64,000 nt of DNA. Origin: Microbacterium proteolyticum (GTDB lineage: Bacteria; Actinomycetota; Actinomycetes; Actinomycetales; Microbacteriaceae). The notes below the pieces were generated by a model that had not been told where the DNA came from, searched no databases, and saw only the letters and a list, made by a program, of their open reading frames with translations. The stretch spans positions 3,596,001-3,660,000 of the forward strand of contig NZ_CP121274.1 of the NCBI RefSeq assembly GCF_029639405.1. Direction: 5' to 3'. Both the position numbers and the translations under genes were made by a program. Below are positions 1 to 9,179 of the stretch, one piece after another. Positions within the stretch are counted from its first letter, which is position 1, and the number at the start of each line of letters is the position of its first letter.

Positions 1-667
1 ACTCCCACACCCGCGCGAAGGTGTTGTAGTACGCCTCCGACTGGTTCACGCCGACGGCGTACACCGCGTAGGCGAGGGAAGCCGCCGACCCGACCGCGAC
101 GAGGAGGGTCAGTGCGCGGCGAGAGTCCTTCGCCAGACGAGCCCGAACGATCAGCATGGCCACCAGGAAGAACACCAACCAGATGACGTAGAACTGTCCC
201 TGAACCGACATCGCCCAGAAGTTCTGCACGGGTGACTGGAAGTTGTCACGTGCGAGGTAGTCGTTCCCCGACTTGAACAGCCACCAGTTCTCCACGTAGA
301 GCGCAGAAGCGAGGATCTCGGTGAAGGTCTGCTGCCATTGCGAGCTCACCAGAAGGACCGGCGTCAGCAGCCCGACGACGGCCAGAACCACGGCGGCGGC
401 GGGGAACAAGCGCGCGGCGAGACGCAGCAGGTAGCCGGAGGCACTCACCCGGCCGGTCCGGGTGATGTGTCCCAGAAGAGTGATCGTCGTAAGAAAACCC
501 GCGATCACGAAGAACACATCGACACCGCCGGAGACACGCCCGAGCCAGATGTGGAACACCGCCACCAGGATCGCGGCCACGGCGCGGACGCCCTCGATCT
601 CCGGGCGATAGTTGGCCGACGCGCGCTTGTCGTGCGCGCGCGTCGCGCTGCCGGCCGACTCGACCAT
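1..667 (-). CDS. Acyltransferase family 3 membrane protein (OafA/YrhL type), 3' end missing
   Basis: Only the N-terminal 222 residues are in the window; the C-terminus lies beyond base 1. Residues 21-60 carry the family signature: RPEIEGVRAVAA, then His39 in VAVFHIW, then GGVDVFFVIAGF. Several hydrophobic segments follow, as expected for the ten-helix OafA fold. Known members transfer acetyl or other acyl groups from the cytoplasm to cell-surface glycans. The start at 667 was chosen because the conserved core begins about 20 residues later; a GTG one codon upstream is equally possible and no clear ribosome-binding site is visible. The neighbouring exported beta-helix protein fits a surface-polysaccharide region, but the substrate is unknown. 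Confidence 0.85.
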   Translation of the reverse strand, partial: MVESAGSATRAHDKRASANYRPEIEGVRAVAAILVAVFHIWLGRVSGGVDVFFVIAGFLTTITLLGHITRTGRVSASGYLLRLAARLFPAAAVVLAVVGLLTPVLLVSSQWQQTFTEILASALYVENWWLFKSGNDYLARDNFQSPVQNFWAMSVQGQFYVIWLVFFLVAMLIVRARLAKDSRRALTLLVAVGSAASLAYAVYAVGVNQSEAYYNTFARVWE

Positions 668-844
668 CACAGCGCCGCTCGAACCAAGGACACAGTACGC
701 ATGGAACCCCCCATGCCGGCCCTCGTCGCACACACTTACGCGGCGACTCCCCCCAAGGGCCGGCGAATGGCACCAGACTACGCAGATTCCGTGGCCCGCG
801 TCATCCCGTGGGGTGCGTGGGCGGATCCGCACGTGAACGGTCCG

Positions 845-920
845 TGGTGCCGGCTACAGGACTTGAACCTGCAACCCCCGTATTACAAGTACGGTGCGCT
901 ACCAATTGCGCCAAGCCGGC
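845..920 (-). tRNA. tRNA-Thr (anticodon TGT)
   Basis: Read on the minus strand, the 7-bp acceptor stem GCCGGCT/AGCCGGC closes a complete cloverleaf. The anticodon stem CCGTA/TACGG holds the loop CTTGTAA with anticodon TGT (reads ACA, threonine). The T-arm has the usual GGTTCAA core and the CCA end is encoded (845-847). The discriminator base is A. It stands alone between the acyltransferase and the beta-helix gene. tRNA 3' ends are frequent integration sites, but no duplicated 3' end was noticed elsewhere in the window. Confidence 0.95.
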
Positions 921-1169
921 GAGCCGCGGAGATCCGCGGACCTGACTGCAGTGGAGATCGATCCGCCGCATCCGACACGCAGGCCGGTGAGCACGAGTCT
1001 ATCGAGCTACGGCCACGCTCATGGCCTCGCTTGGACAGGAGGCGGACAACGAGCCGCGCGCGGTCGTCCTGCTGCACACTGATCCCTTCCGGACATGGAT
1101 GAAGCCCACGATGGCCCCGGCACGGAGATTCCCCTACTGTGTGCGGTGAGCCACGAACCTGGGGGAATC

Positions 1170-3341
1170 ATGGGGATCTTGTCGCGCCGGAGCATGTTGA
1201 CCGCAGCGGCCTGGGGCGCTCCGTCGATCGCCCTCACCGCGGGGAGTCCGCAGAGGGCCGAAGCGGCCGAAGCGACGACGCCGGAGTCCATCTGGGCCGT
1301 GACGGATCCCATCGCGATCGACGTCACCTCCTCGAGATGGGCAGTCGATGCGACCGGGGCCACAGACTCGACGGCGGGGTTGAATGCGGCGATAGCGGCC
1401 GCGCCCGTCGGAGCCACGCTCATGCTGCGGGGAGAGTTCCTCTTCAACTCCTCGGTGTCGATCCCAGGGTCGAAGTTCCTCACCATCGATGCGCGTGACG
1501 CGACGCTCGTACGCGGGGGTGACGGCTTCCTGATGCGCGCCGCCGGATCCCTCGAATCACCCACCTCCGTGACCACGGTGGTGACCGCCTCGACCGTGCT
1601 CGACGGCCAGACCTATTCGTTCTCCCGCCTCACCCTGAATGAGGCACGCAACTGGGCGAGAGGAGACGTCGTCAAGGTCGTCGCGGACGACCCGGCCCCC
1701 ACCGCTCGCTACGCATCCGGCGCCGCTTCGATCCCACGGATCGGCGAATTCGCGACGGTCTTCCGGGTGGATGGCACCACCGTCGACCTGGTCAGCACTC
1801 TCATCGACGCGTACCAGACCAACGTGCGCGTCGCGCGACTGGCCCCGGGGTCGGCGACGTTCCTCGGCGGCACCTGGGACATCACCGACGGAGTACTGAG
1901 CGGTCGAGTCGTCGGCGGGGCCATACGGTGCACGAACCTCACGCAACCGACGGTTCTGGATCAGGAGGCACTTCGAGACGTCGGACAACCCGTGATGATG
2001 CGGTCGTGTTTCGGGTACCTCGTTGAGCGGCAGCTGGTGCGGTACGCGATGAACGCCCCCGACAACTCGCCCTCGGTCGTCGGATACGGGGTCGTCGATC
2101 AGGGCTCGATGCATGGGCGCGCACGCGACTGTCGCACCCTCGATGGACGCCACGGGTGGACCGACGTCGCGGCATCCGTCGAGTCGAACGGAGATCTCGG
2201 TCTCTACGGGCGCACCATGTTGGCGAAGATCTTCGGTGCGCAAGTGACAGCGGCAGGAAACTCCGGCCTCGACACCCATCACGGCTCGTACGGCATCGAA
2301 TTCCACGGGGCGACCGTGGTCGGTGCGCCCGGAGCTCACACAGGCTTCGGTCTTCGAGGTGAGAAACACCGTGTAGTCGGTTCGACCGTTGTGGGGTGTG
2401 AGAACGCGATCACTGTCTTCACCGACACCTCGGGCTCGGGGTCGGCGACATCGCCCGAGTCTCGCGAGCACTTCGAGAACGACCTGCGAACCGTCGACAC
2501 GCAGCGGGTGCTGAACGTCGATGTCCGTGGCACCGGACACCAGAGTGCCGGTCAGCGGGATACGCGTTGGAGCGTCATCATCGATGGTGTTCATGCGCAG
2601 GGGGCGCAGCAGCTCGCCCACGTGAGCAACGGGCGCGCGCAGATCCGGAACGCCGTCGTCACTCTCGGGTCGGCCGTCGCGGGAACTGTCGTCGAGGCTC
2701 TCAACTCACAGCTGATCGTCGAGGCCGAGATCAACGCGGATGAGGTGGCGACGGCGACCGACACGCCTCGCATCGCCTACTCAGCGAGCTCCGACTTCCG
2801 GTTCAGCGGACGCATCTCGACCTCCAGCGCCTACAGAACGGCTGTCGGACCACAGCCCTTCTACTGCGAGACATCGACTCAGCGAGCGGACTTCGACGTC
2901 ATCTTCGAACAGTCATGGGCGAGCGACAACCTGTTCCGTGTCCAAGAAGCAATCACGAAAGCAAGTGTCGTGTGGCGGGTGCTCCCCGACGCCGCCGATA
3001 CCGGCACCCAACGGTCCTCCGCATCTCTCGAGATCGTCGGCAGCGATCTCGAAACGACGGCATACCCCGCGCGATTGCTCCGGTCGATCGAGCCGAATCT
3101 TCTTCTGCTGGCTCGCACCAAGGACGGGGTCGCGCGTAACCTCGGGCCGCTCGGTTCCGGCAAGTTCATCGGCCAGCGTCTCACGGTTTCGCCATCGAGC
3201 CTCAGCGGCGCTTTCACCGTCCGACACGGGGCCTCCTACGGAACGTCGCTCGCCGGCGCCTCCGACAAGACGCTCACCGTGGGGCAATTCCTGCGACTGA
3301 TCTGGATCGGAACCGTTTGGGCGCAGGAGGCCGCGCTCTAG
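1170..3341 (+). CDS. Tat-exported right-handed beta-helix (pectate-lyase-like) protein
   Basis: A 723-residue protein. The ATG at 1170 is chosen over an in-frame start 25 codons upstream because GGGGGA precedes it and it begins a signal peptide with a twin-arginine motif (SRRSML, residues 5-10), a hydrophobic stretch and a likely cleavage near AEAAEA. The mature N-terminus (DATGATDSTAGLNAAIAAAP, then a GATLMLRGEF-like segment) matches the entry of pectate-lyase-superfamily beta helices, where an Asp-Ser-Thr segment and an Ala-rich helix cap the solenoid. Repeated Val/Gly/Asn-rich strands follow. Such proteins are polysaccharide lyases, hydrolases or wall-bound adhesins; no catalytic residues can be assigned. 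It stands alone downstream of the tRNA. Confidence 0.7.
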   Translation: MGILSRRSMLTAAAWGAPSIALTAGSPQRAEAAEATTPESIWAVTDPIAIDVTSSRWAVDATGATDSTAGLNAAIAAAPVGATLMLRGEFLFNSSVSIPGSKFLTIDARDATLVRGGDGFLMRAAGSLESPTSVTTVVTASTVLDGQTYSFSRLTLNEARNWARGDVVKVVADDPAPTARYASGAASIPRIGEFATVFRVDGTTVDLVSTLIDAYQTNVRVARLAPGSATFLGGTWDITDGVLSGRVVGGAIRCTNLTQPTVLDQEALRDVGQPVMMRSCFGYLVERQLVRYAMNAPDNSPSVVGYGVVDQGSMHGRARDCRTLDGRHGWTDVAASVESNGDLGLYGRTMLAKIFGAQVTAAGNSGLDTHHGSYGIEFHGATVVGAPGAHTGFGLRGEKHRVVGSTVVGCENAITVFTDTSGSGSATSPESREHFENDLRTVDTQRVLNVDVRGTGHQSAGQRDTRWSVIIDGVHAQGAQQLAHVSNGRAQIRNAVVTLGSAVAGTVVEALNSQLIVEAEINADEVATATDTPRIAYSASSDFRFSGRISTSSAYRTAVGPQPFYCETSTQRADFDVIFEQSWASDNLFRVQEAITKASVVWRVLPDAADTGTQRSSASLEIVGSDLETTAYPARLLRSIEPNLLLLARTKDGVARNLGPLGSGKFIGQRLTVSPSSLSGAFTVRHGASYGTSLAGASDKTLTVGQFLRLIWIGTVWAQEAAL

Positions 3342-3386
3342 TCGGAACCCGCGACCCGATCCTGCTCGCGCGGGCCTCGGCCCGGG

Positions 3387-4346
3387 TCAGCCCGCGGGAG
3401 TCGCGCTCGGCGTCGGCGTGGGAGTCGCGGTCGAGTAGTAGGCGTTGCTGTCGACCGTGAGCACGAACTGGGCGAACTCCTTCGGGTCGTCCATGCGGCC
3501 GACGTAGGGCGTGCCGTTCACGAGCACCGTGGGCGTCGCGGTCAGCGCCTGGCCCTTGGTGTCGGGCAGGCCCTTGATGGCGCGGTCGGTGGCGGCCTTC
3601 GCCCACGAGGTGAAGGTCTCGTCCTCGATGCACGCGCGCACGGTGTCGGGGTCGCTCACGCCGGCGCCCTGCGCCATGTCGGCGAGCTTCTCGTCGCTGT
3701 AGCCGTCGGAGTCCACCGCGGGCTGGTTCACGAGGAGTTCGTGGTTGAACGCGAAGAACTTGTCGGACGCGTGGGTCGCGACACAGGCCGCTGCCCCGGC
3801 GGCGCGGAGGCTGTACTTCGTGCCGTTCGACTTCGAGGTGAGCATCGCCACCGGGTAGTACGTCAGGGACGCGGCATCCTGGGACACCCACTTCGAGAGC
3901 TGCTCGGCATTGGCGAGCTGGAACTCCCGGGCCTCGGTGGAGAGGTAGTCGACGTAGACGCGGATGTCGACGGGGGCGGCCGTGGTCGACGGCGTCGGGG
4001 TGGGTGTGGGGGTCTCGGTGGGCGTGGCCTCGGCGGCCAGCGCGGAGGCATTGCCGTCGACGGTCTGGTCGGCGCGGGGGTCGGCGATGCCGGTCGCGGC
4101 CGTCACGACGAAGCCGTCGTCGGAAGCGGCATCCGGGAGCGCCTGCGAACGACCGTCCCGCGACGACAGCGCGTACGTGACACCGGCGGCACCGATCGCG
4201 ACCACCGCGACAGCGCCGATCGTCACGAGCGAGCGACGGACGATCCGCGCCCGCGTCTGCCGCGCCTTGACCTGCTGCGCCTTCTCACGGACCGCCTCCC
4301 GGCGGGCGTTCTCGGCGGGCAGATTCGGCGTCTGGTCGTTGGACAT
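3387..4346 (-). CDS. DsbA-family (thioredoxin-fold) membrane-anchored protein lacking the CXXC
   Basis: A 319-residue protein starting at an ATG behind GAGAGG. A basic cytoplasmic segment (1-38) precedes one membrane helix (about 39-60), then a Thr-Pro repeat linker (about 108-125), then a thioredoxin-like domain of the actinobacterial DsbA/Thioredoxin_4 type. The family hallmarks AAACVA, NHELLVNQPA, VRACIEDE and the cis-Pro region TPTVLVNGTPY are present. The redox motif is not: the position after YVDYL, normally CPYC-like, reads STEA (about 136-139). Thiol oxidation is therefore unlikely, and a chaperone or binding role is more plausible. A second Thr-Pro tail closes the protein. It is divergent from the sugar ATPase gene. 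Confidence 0.8.
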   Translation of the reverse strand: MSNDQTPNLPAENARREAVREKAQQVKARQTRARIVRRSLVTIGAVAVVAIGAAGVTYALSSRDGRSQALPDAASDDGFVVTAATGIADPRADQTVDGNASALAAEATPTETPTPTPTPSTTAAPVDIRVYVDYLSTEAREFQLANAEQLSKWVSQDAASLTYYPVAMLTSKSNGTKYSLRAAGAAACVATHASDKFFAFNHELLVNQPAVDSDGYSDEKLADMAQGAGVSDPDTVRACIEDETFTSWAKAATDRAIKGLPDTKGQALTATPTVLVNGTPYVGRMDDPKEFAQFVLTVDSNAYYSTATPTPTPSATPAG

Positions 4347-4559
4347 GGGACCTCTCGGGCGCGGTCGGTGACCGCTGACGATGTTGGGAACGCACGGGTA
4401 GGCGAACGAGCACCGATGGTAGTAAGCCTGGCTGAGAAATGCCCAGACGCATGCCATACTGACCCTGCGCCCACTGTCGTGCGCGCTCGGGGTAGCCCCC
4501 GTTCATTCCATTCACTACGGATCGTCCGGCACGTACCTGCCGGTGAAGGAGAAGAAGAA

Positions 4560-5663
<1,104 letters not shown>

Positions 5664-5680
5664 TCTCACGCACCGTCGCG

Positions 5681-5722
5681 GCGCGGGGAGTCTTCCACGA
5701 CTCCCCGCGCCGCACCCTTTTC
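5681..5722 (+). terminator. Rho-independent terminator after the sugar ATPase gene
   Basis: Perfect 12-bp inverted repeat (5681-5692 with 5699-5710, GCGCGGGGAGTC arms) around a 6-nt loop, followed by a short CCCTTTT run. It lies 18 nt after the stop codon. Confidence 0.85.
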
Positions 5723-5734
5723 CCCGGAGGAACC

Positions 5735-7057
5735 GTGGCCGAATCCCTCAGCATCACCGCCAGCGCGGTCGATCCCGGACTCTTGCAGCTGCCGTGGTCG
5801 ACCGGCCTCGCCGACTGGCCGAGTTCGCACATCGTGGCCCTCCCCAAAGGCATCTCCCGACACCTTGTGCGGTTCGCGAACCTCTCCGGTCGCGTCGTCG
5901 CGATCAAGGAGACGACGGAGGAGATGGCCCGGCGCGAGTACGACATGCTCGGCAACCTCGACCGTCTCGCCGCTCCCTGCGTCGACCGGGTCGCCGTGAT
6001 CGCGGGGCGCACGGACGCCTCTGGCCGGCCGCTCCCGGCCGCGCTGGTCACCGCGCATCTGAAGTTCTCGCTCCCCTACCGTGCACTGTTCACCCAGGTG
6101 CTCCGGCCCCACACGGCCACGCGCCTGGTCGACGCCCTGGCCGTGCTGCTCGTGCGCCTGCACAACGTGGGCTTCTACTGGGGCGACGTGTCGCTGTCGA
6201 ACACCCTGTTCCGTCGTGACGCGGGCGAGTTCGCCGCCTACCTCGTCGACGCCGAGACGGGCGAACTGCACGGCAACCGTCTCACCCCCGGCCAACGCGC
6301 GCACGATCTCGACATCGCCCGCACCAACATCGCGGGCGAGATCATGGACCTCGAGGCCGGCGGAAGACTCGAGGGCGGGGTGGATGCCATCGCCATCGCC
6401 GACGGCCTGGTGTCGTCGTACCACTCACTGTGGGGCGCCCTCACCGACAAGGAGACGTTCGCCGTCGACGAGTCGTGGCGCATCACCGAACGCGTGCACC
6501 GTCTCAACGCCCTCGGGTTCGACATCGGCGAGATGTCGATCAAGACCGCGAGCGACGGCACGCAGGTCTCGATCCAGCCGAAGGTCGTGGATGCCGGGCA
6601 CCACCAGCGGCGTCTGCTGCGGCTGACCGGACTCGACGTCGAGGAGAACCAGGCGCGGCGCCTGCTCAACGATCTGGACGAGTTCCGCGCGCGCGTGTCA
6701 CGGCTCGGCGCCGACGAAGAGATGGTCGCGCACGAGTGGCTGACCCGGGTCTTCGAGCCGATCGTCATGGCGATCCCGTTCGACCTGCGGGCGAAGCTCG
6801 AACCCGCCGAGGTCTTCCACCAGGTGCTCGAGCACCGCTGGTACATGTCGCAGGCGCGCGGTCGGTCGGTCCCGCTGGCCGAGGTCGTCACGTCGTACAT
6901 CGACGACGTGCTGCGTCACCGGCGCGACGAAGCGACCGTCATGGGCCCGCCCACCGACACGATGTCGCTCGCCACGATCGCGGATGCCGCCGCTCCCGCG
7001 ACGGGCGAGGTGCCGACCACCGACACCGACGTCATCGACTGGCGCGACCTGGTCTGA
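5735..7057 (+). CDS. DUF4032 protein with a kinase-like fold
   Basis: A 440-residue protein starting with GTG behind a strong GGAGG site. The N-terminal half has protein-kinase/LPS-kinase-like elements: a nucleotide-binding lysine candidate in VVAIKETTEE, a catalytic-loop-like GDVSLSNTLF and a metal-binding-like VDAETGEL. The C-terminal half corresponds to the DUF4032 family found throughout actinobacteria. Substrate and role are unknown; a small-molecule or lipid-carbohydrate kinase is the usual guess from the fold. It sits alone between two terminators, so it is probably a single-gene unit. Confidence 0.75.
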   Translation: MAESLSITASAVDPGLLQLPWSTGLADWPSSHIVALPKGISRHLVRFANLSGRVVAIKETTEEMARREYDMLGNLDRLAAPCVDRVAVIAGRTDASGRPLPAALVTAHLKFSLPYRALFTQVLRPHTATRLVDALAVLLVRLHNVGFYWGDVSLSNTLFRRDAGEFAAYLVDAETGELHGNRLTPGQRAHDLDIARTNIAGEIMDLEAGGRLEGGVDAIAIADGLVSSYHSLWGALTDKETFAVDESWRITERVHRLNALGFDIGEMSIKTASDGTQVSIQPKVVDAGHHQRRLLRLTGLDVEENQARRLLNDLDEFRARVSRLGADEEMVAHEWLTRVFEPIVMAIPFDLRAKLEPAEVFHQVLEHRWYMSQARGRSVPLAEVVTSYIDDVLRHRRDEATVMGPPTDTMSLATIADAAAPATGEVPTTDTDVIDWRDLV

Positions 7058-7064
7058 CGACGCG

Positions 7065-7100
7065 ACGACGGCGCCGCCCCCGAGGGAGCGGCGCCGTCGT
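7065..7100. terminator. Bidirectional terminator between convergent genes
   Basis: Perfect 13-bp inverted repeat ACGACGGCGCCGC (7065-7077) with 7088-7100 and a 10-nt loop, lying between the stops of the DUF4032 gene and the convergent NAD(P)-binding gene. There is no T-run, which is common for actinomycete hairpin terminators. Confidence 0.7.
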
Positions 7101-7111
7101 GGTTCGCCGGG

Positions 7112-7753
7112 TCAGTACCCGACGGCGAAGTTGTCGCGCGAGTGCTTCGGGTTCTCGATCTCGTCGAGCACGGCGACGGCGAAGTCGGCACCCGAGATGA
7201 ACGAGTCGCCCTTCTCGTCGACGACCAGCACGTGGCCGCCGTCACGGTATGTGCCCGTGCGCTCGCCCGGCGCCCATACGCCGAACCCGCCGGCGGGGTG
7301 CACGTAGAACCAGTCACGGTCCGAGGAGCCGCCCTGAAGGTCTTCCAGGACGCCGATGGCCTCGGCGGCCTCGGGCTTGTACTCGTCGGTGAACCCCTCG
7401 GTGTCGATGAGGCGCGGGCCGCCTTCGGCGACCAGCGATCCCCCGGCGCCGCCGACGACGCCGAGGCGCACGTTCTCGGGAAGCACCGAGTTCAGCTGCG
7501 CGATGGCCGGGCGGAGCTTGCCCAGCATGTCGCCGCGGGGAGCGACGGCCGAGACCACGACGTCGACCCCTTCGATGCCGGCGAGGAGGCCGGGGACGTC
7601 GAGGACCGTGCCCTCGATGTAGGTCGCTCCCTCCACGCGCTCGGCCGGCACCGATCGGGCGACCGAGACGACGGTGTGGCCGCGGCGGACGGCCTCGGCG
7701 ACGATGTGGCTACCGGCGTAGCCGGTTCCTCCGATGACGGCGATGCGGGTCAC
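7112..7753 (-). CDS. NAD(P)H-binding epimerase-like protein (YwnB/NmrA type)
   Basis: A 213-residue Rossmann-fold protein. The GTG at 7753 is chosen because the nucleotide-binding motif IAVIGGTGYAGSHI begins four residues later and AAAGGA lies upstream. It matches the short atypical-SDR family with NAD(P)H-binding and no catalytic YxxxK, often annotated as NAD(P)-dependent epimerase/dehydratase or YwnB-like. It ends with DEIENPKHSRDNFAVGY, typical of that family. Members are thought to be NAD(P)H-dependent oxidoreductases or sensors; the substrate is unknown. It is convergent with the DUF4032 gene and probably separate from the E1-E2 operon that ends just upstream. Confidence 0.75.
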   Translation of the reverse strand: MTRIAVIGGTGYAGSHIVAEAVRRGHTVVSVARSVPAERVEGATYIEGTVLDVPGLLAGIEGVDVVVSAVAPRGDMLGKLRPAIAQLNSVLPENVRLGVVGGAGGSLVAEGGPRLIDTEGFTDEYKPEAAEAIGVLEDLQGGSSDRDWFYVHPAGGFGVWAPGERTGTYRDGGHVLVVDEKGDSFISGADFAVAVLDEIENPKHSRDNFAVGY

Positions 7754-7856
7754 GGGTGTTCCTTTCCTCCGGTCCGCGATCCCCCGCGGACGTCTCCCCC
7801 CAGCGTGCCGGTTCCGGGGCCCATCGCGAAGCGCGGACGCCCGAAACCGACACGAT

Positions 7857-9179
7857 TCACAGCAGGATCTGCAGAGGATTCTCGATGCGCGCCACGAACG
7901 CCGCCAGCCACTGGGCAGCGAGCGCACCGTCGAGCACCCGATGGTCGGCCGAGAGCGTCACCGACATGACCGTCGCCACCGCGAGCGACCCGTCCTCCTC
8001 GACCACCGGTCGCCGCGTCGCGGCTCCGACGGCGAGGATGCCCGCGTGCGGAGGGTTGATGATCGCCGAGAACGACGTCGTGCCGTACATGCCGAGGTTC
8101 GACACCGCGAACGACCCTCCCTCGAGCTCGTTCTGCTTCAACCGCCCCTCTCGCGCCCGTCCCGCCAGGTCGCGGACCGTGGTGGCGAGCTCGCCGATCG
8201 ACAACCGGTCGACCTCCCGGACGACCGGGGTGAGCAGCCCGCCCGGCACCGACACCGCCACGGCGATGTCCGCCGCGGAGAAGCGACGCGTGGCATCCGG
8301 CGTCCAGATCGCGTTCGCGTCGGGGACGTCGCGCAGCGCACCGGCGACGGCCTTCACGACGAGGTCGTTCACCGAGATGCGCTGCTCGCGTCCCTCGTTG
8401 ATCTGCGTCCGCAGGGCCAACAGCGCGTCGACACGGCAGTCCGCCTGAAGATAGAAGTGCGGGACGGTGACCTTCGACTCCGTGAGCCGCCGCGCGATGG
8501 CGCGACGCATGCCGGTGTGCGGCACGTCCTCGTACGCGCTCCCCGCCGCTGCCGGAGCGGGCGATTCGGCGGCCTCGGGGGCGGGTTCCGGATGCCGCTC
8601 CGCCGACGCCGGGGTCCAGGCATCCAGGTCGCGGCGGACGATGCGTCCGCGCGGGCCCGATCCGGGGACCTCGGCGAGGTCGATGCCGCGCTCGGCCGCG
8701 AGGCGGCGCACGAGCGGCGAGGCGAACAGGCGACGCTCCTCGCCCGCCGGCGACGCCGCGGGGGCCGGACCGGGTGCCGGCGGCGCGGGCGCTGCGGCCA
8801 CGACCGGCGCCGCCGAGGCCGGTGCCGCCGGAGCCTCGGCCGCTTCCTCGGGCGCGGCGGCGACATCGGTGTCGGACGGCGTCGCGGTCGCGGGGGCGGG
8901 CGCTCCCCCGGCGGCGGCGAGCGCGGCATCCACGCTCTCCCCCTCCTCGGCGAGAACGGCGATCGGGACGCCCACGGCGGCGGCGTCACCGGCGGGGAGC
9001 AGGATCCCGGCGAGGATGCCGGCGCGCTCGGCCTCGTACTCGACGACCGCTTTCTCGGTCTCGATCTCGACGATGGCCTGGCCGGCGCGCACGGGGCTGC
9101 CGACCTCGACGAGCCAGCTCTGGATGGCCGCTTCGGCGGCACCCGTGGCGATCTCGGGCATGCGGACGACGACGGCCAT
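7857..9179 (-). CDS. Dihydrolipoamide acyltransferase E2 of a 2-oxoacid dehydrogenase complex
   Basis: A 440-residue E2. The N-terminal lipoyl domain has the lipoylated lysine in ETEKAVVEY (about K43). An Ala-Pro linker, a peripheral-subunit-binding domain (SPLVRRLAAERGIDLAEVPG, with GPRGRIVRRDL) and the catalytic acyltransferase domain follow; the active-site His lies in SADHRVLDG near residue 413. It transfers the acyl group made by E1 to CoA. Its start overlaps the E1 stop as TGATG, so the two are translationally coupled. No E3 (dihydrolipoamide dehydrogenase) gene is nearby, so E3 must be shared with another complex. Whether the acyl group is acetyl, branched or other cannot be read from the sequence. 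Confidence 0.9.
   Translation of the reverse strand: MAVVVRMPEIATGAAEAAIQSWLVEVGSPVRAGQAIVEIETEKAVVEYEAERAGILAGILLPAGDAAAVGVPIAVLAEEGESVDAALAAAGGAPAPATATPSDTDVAAAPEEAAEAPAAPASAAPVVAAAPAPPAPGPAPAASPAGEERRLFASPLVRRLAAERGIDLAEVPGSGPRGRIVRRDLDAWTPASAERHPEPAPEAAESPAPAAAGSAYEDVPHTGMRRAIARRLTESKVTVPHFYLQADCRVDALLALRTQINEGREQRISVNDLVVKAVAGALRDVPDANAIWTPDATRRFSAADIAVAVSVPGGLLTPVVREVDRLSIGELATTVRDLAGRAREGRLKQNELEGGSFAVSNLGMYGTTSFSAIINPPHAGILAVGAATRRPVVEEDGSLAVATVMSVTLSADHRVLDGALAAQWLAAFVARIENPLQILL

Noticed and set aside
845..3341. tRNA-Thr as an integration site for a genomic island carrying the beta-helix gene
   Set aside because: No integrase and no duplicated tRNA 3' end were seen in the window.
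4427..4460. Sigma-70 promoter for the sugar ATPase gene (CATACT at 4455-4460)
   Set aside because: The -10 candidate is fair but no -35 element lies at acceptable distance; a promoter must be in this gap, its position is unclear.
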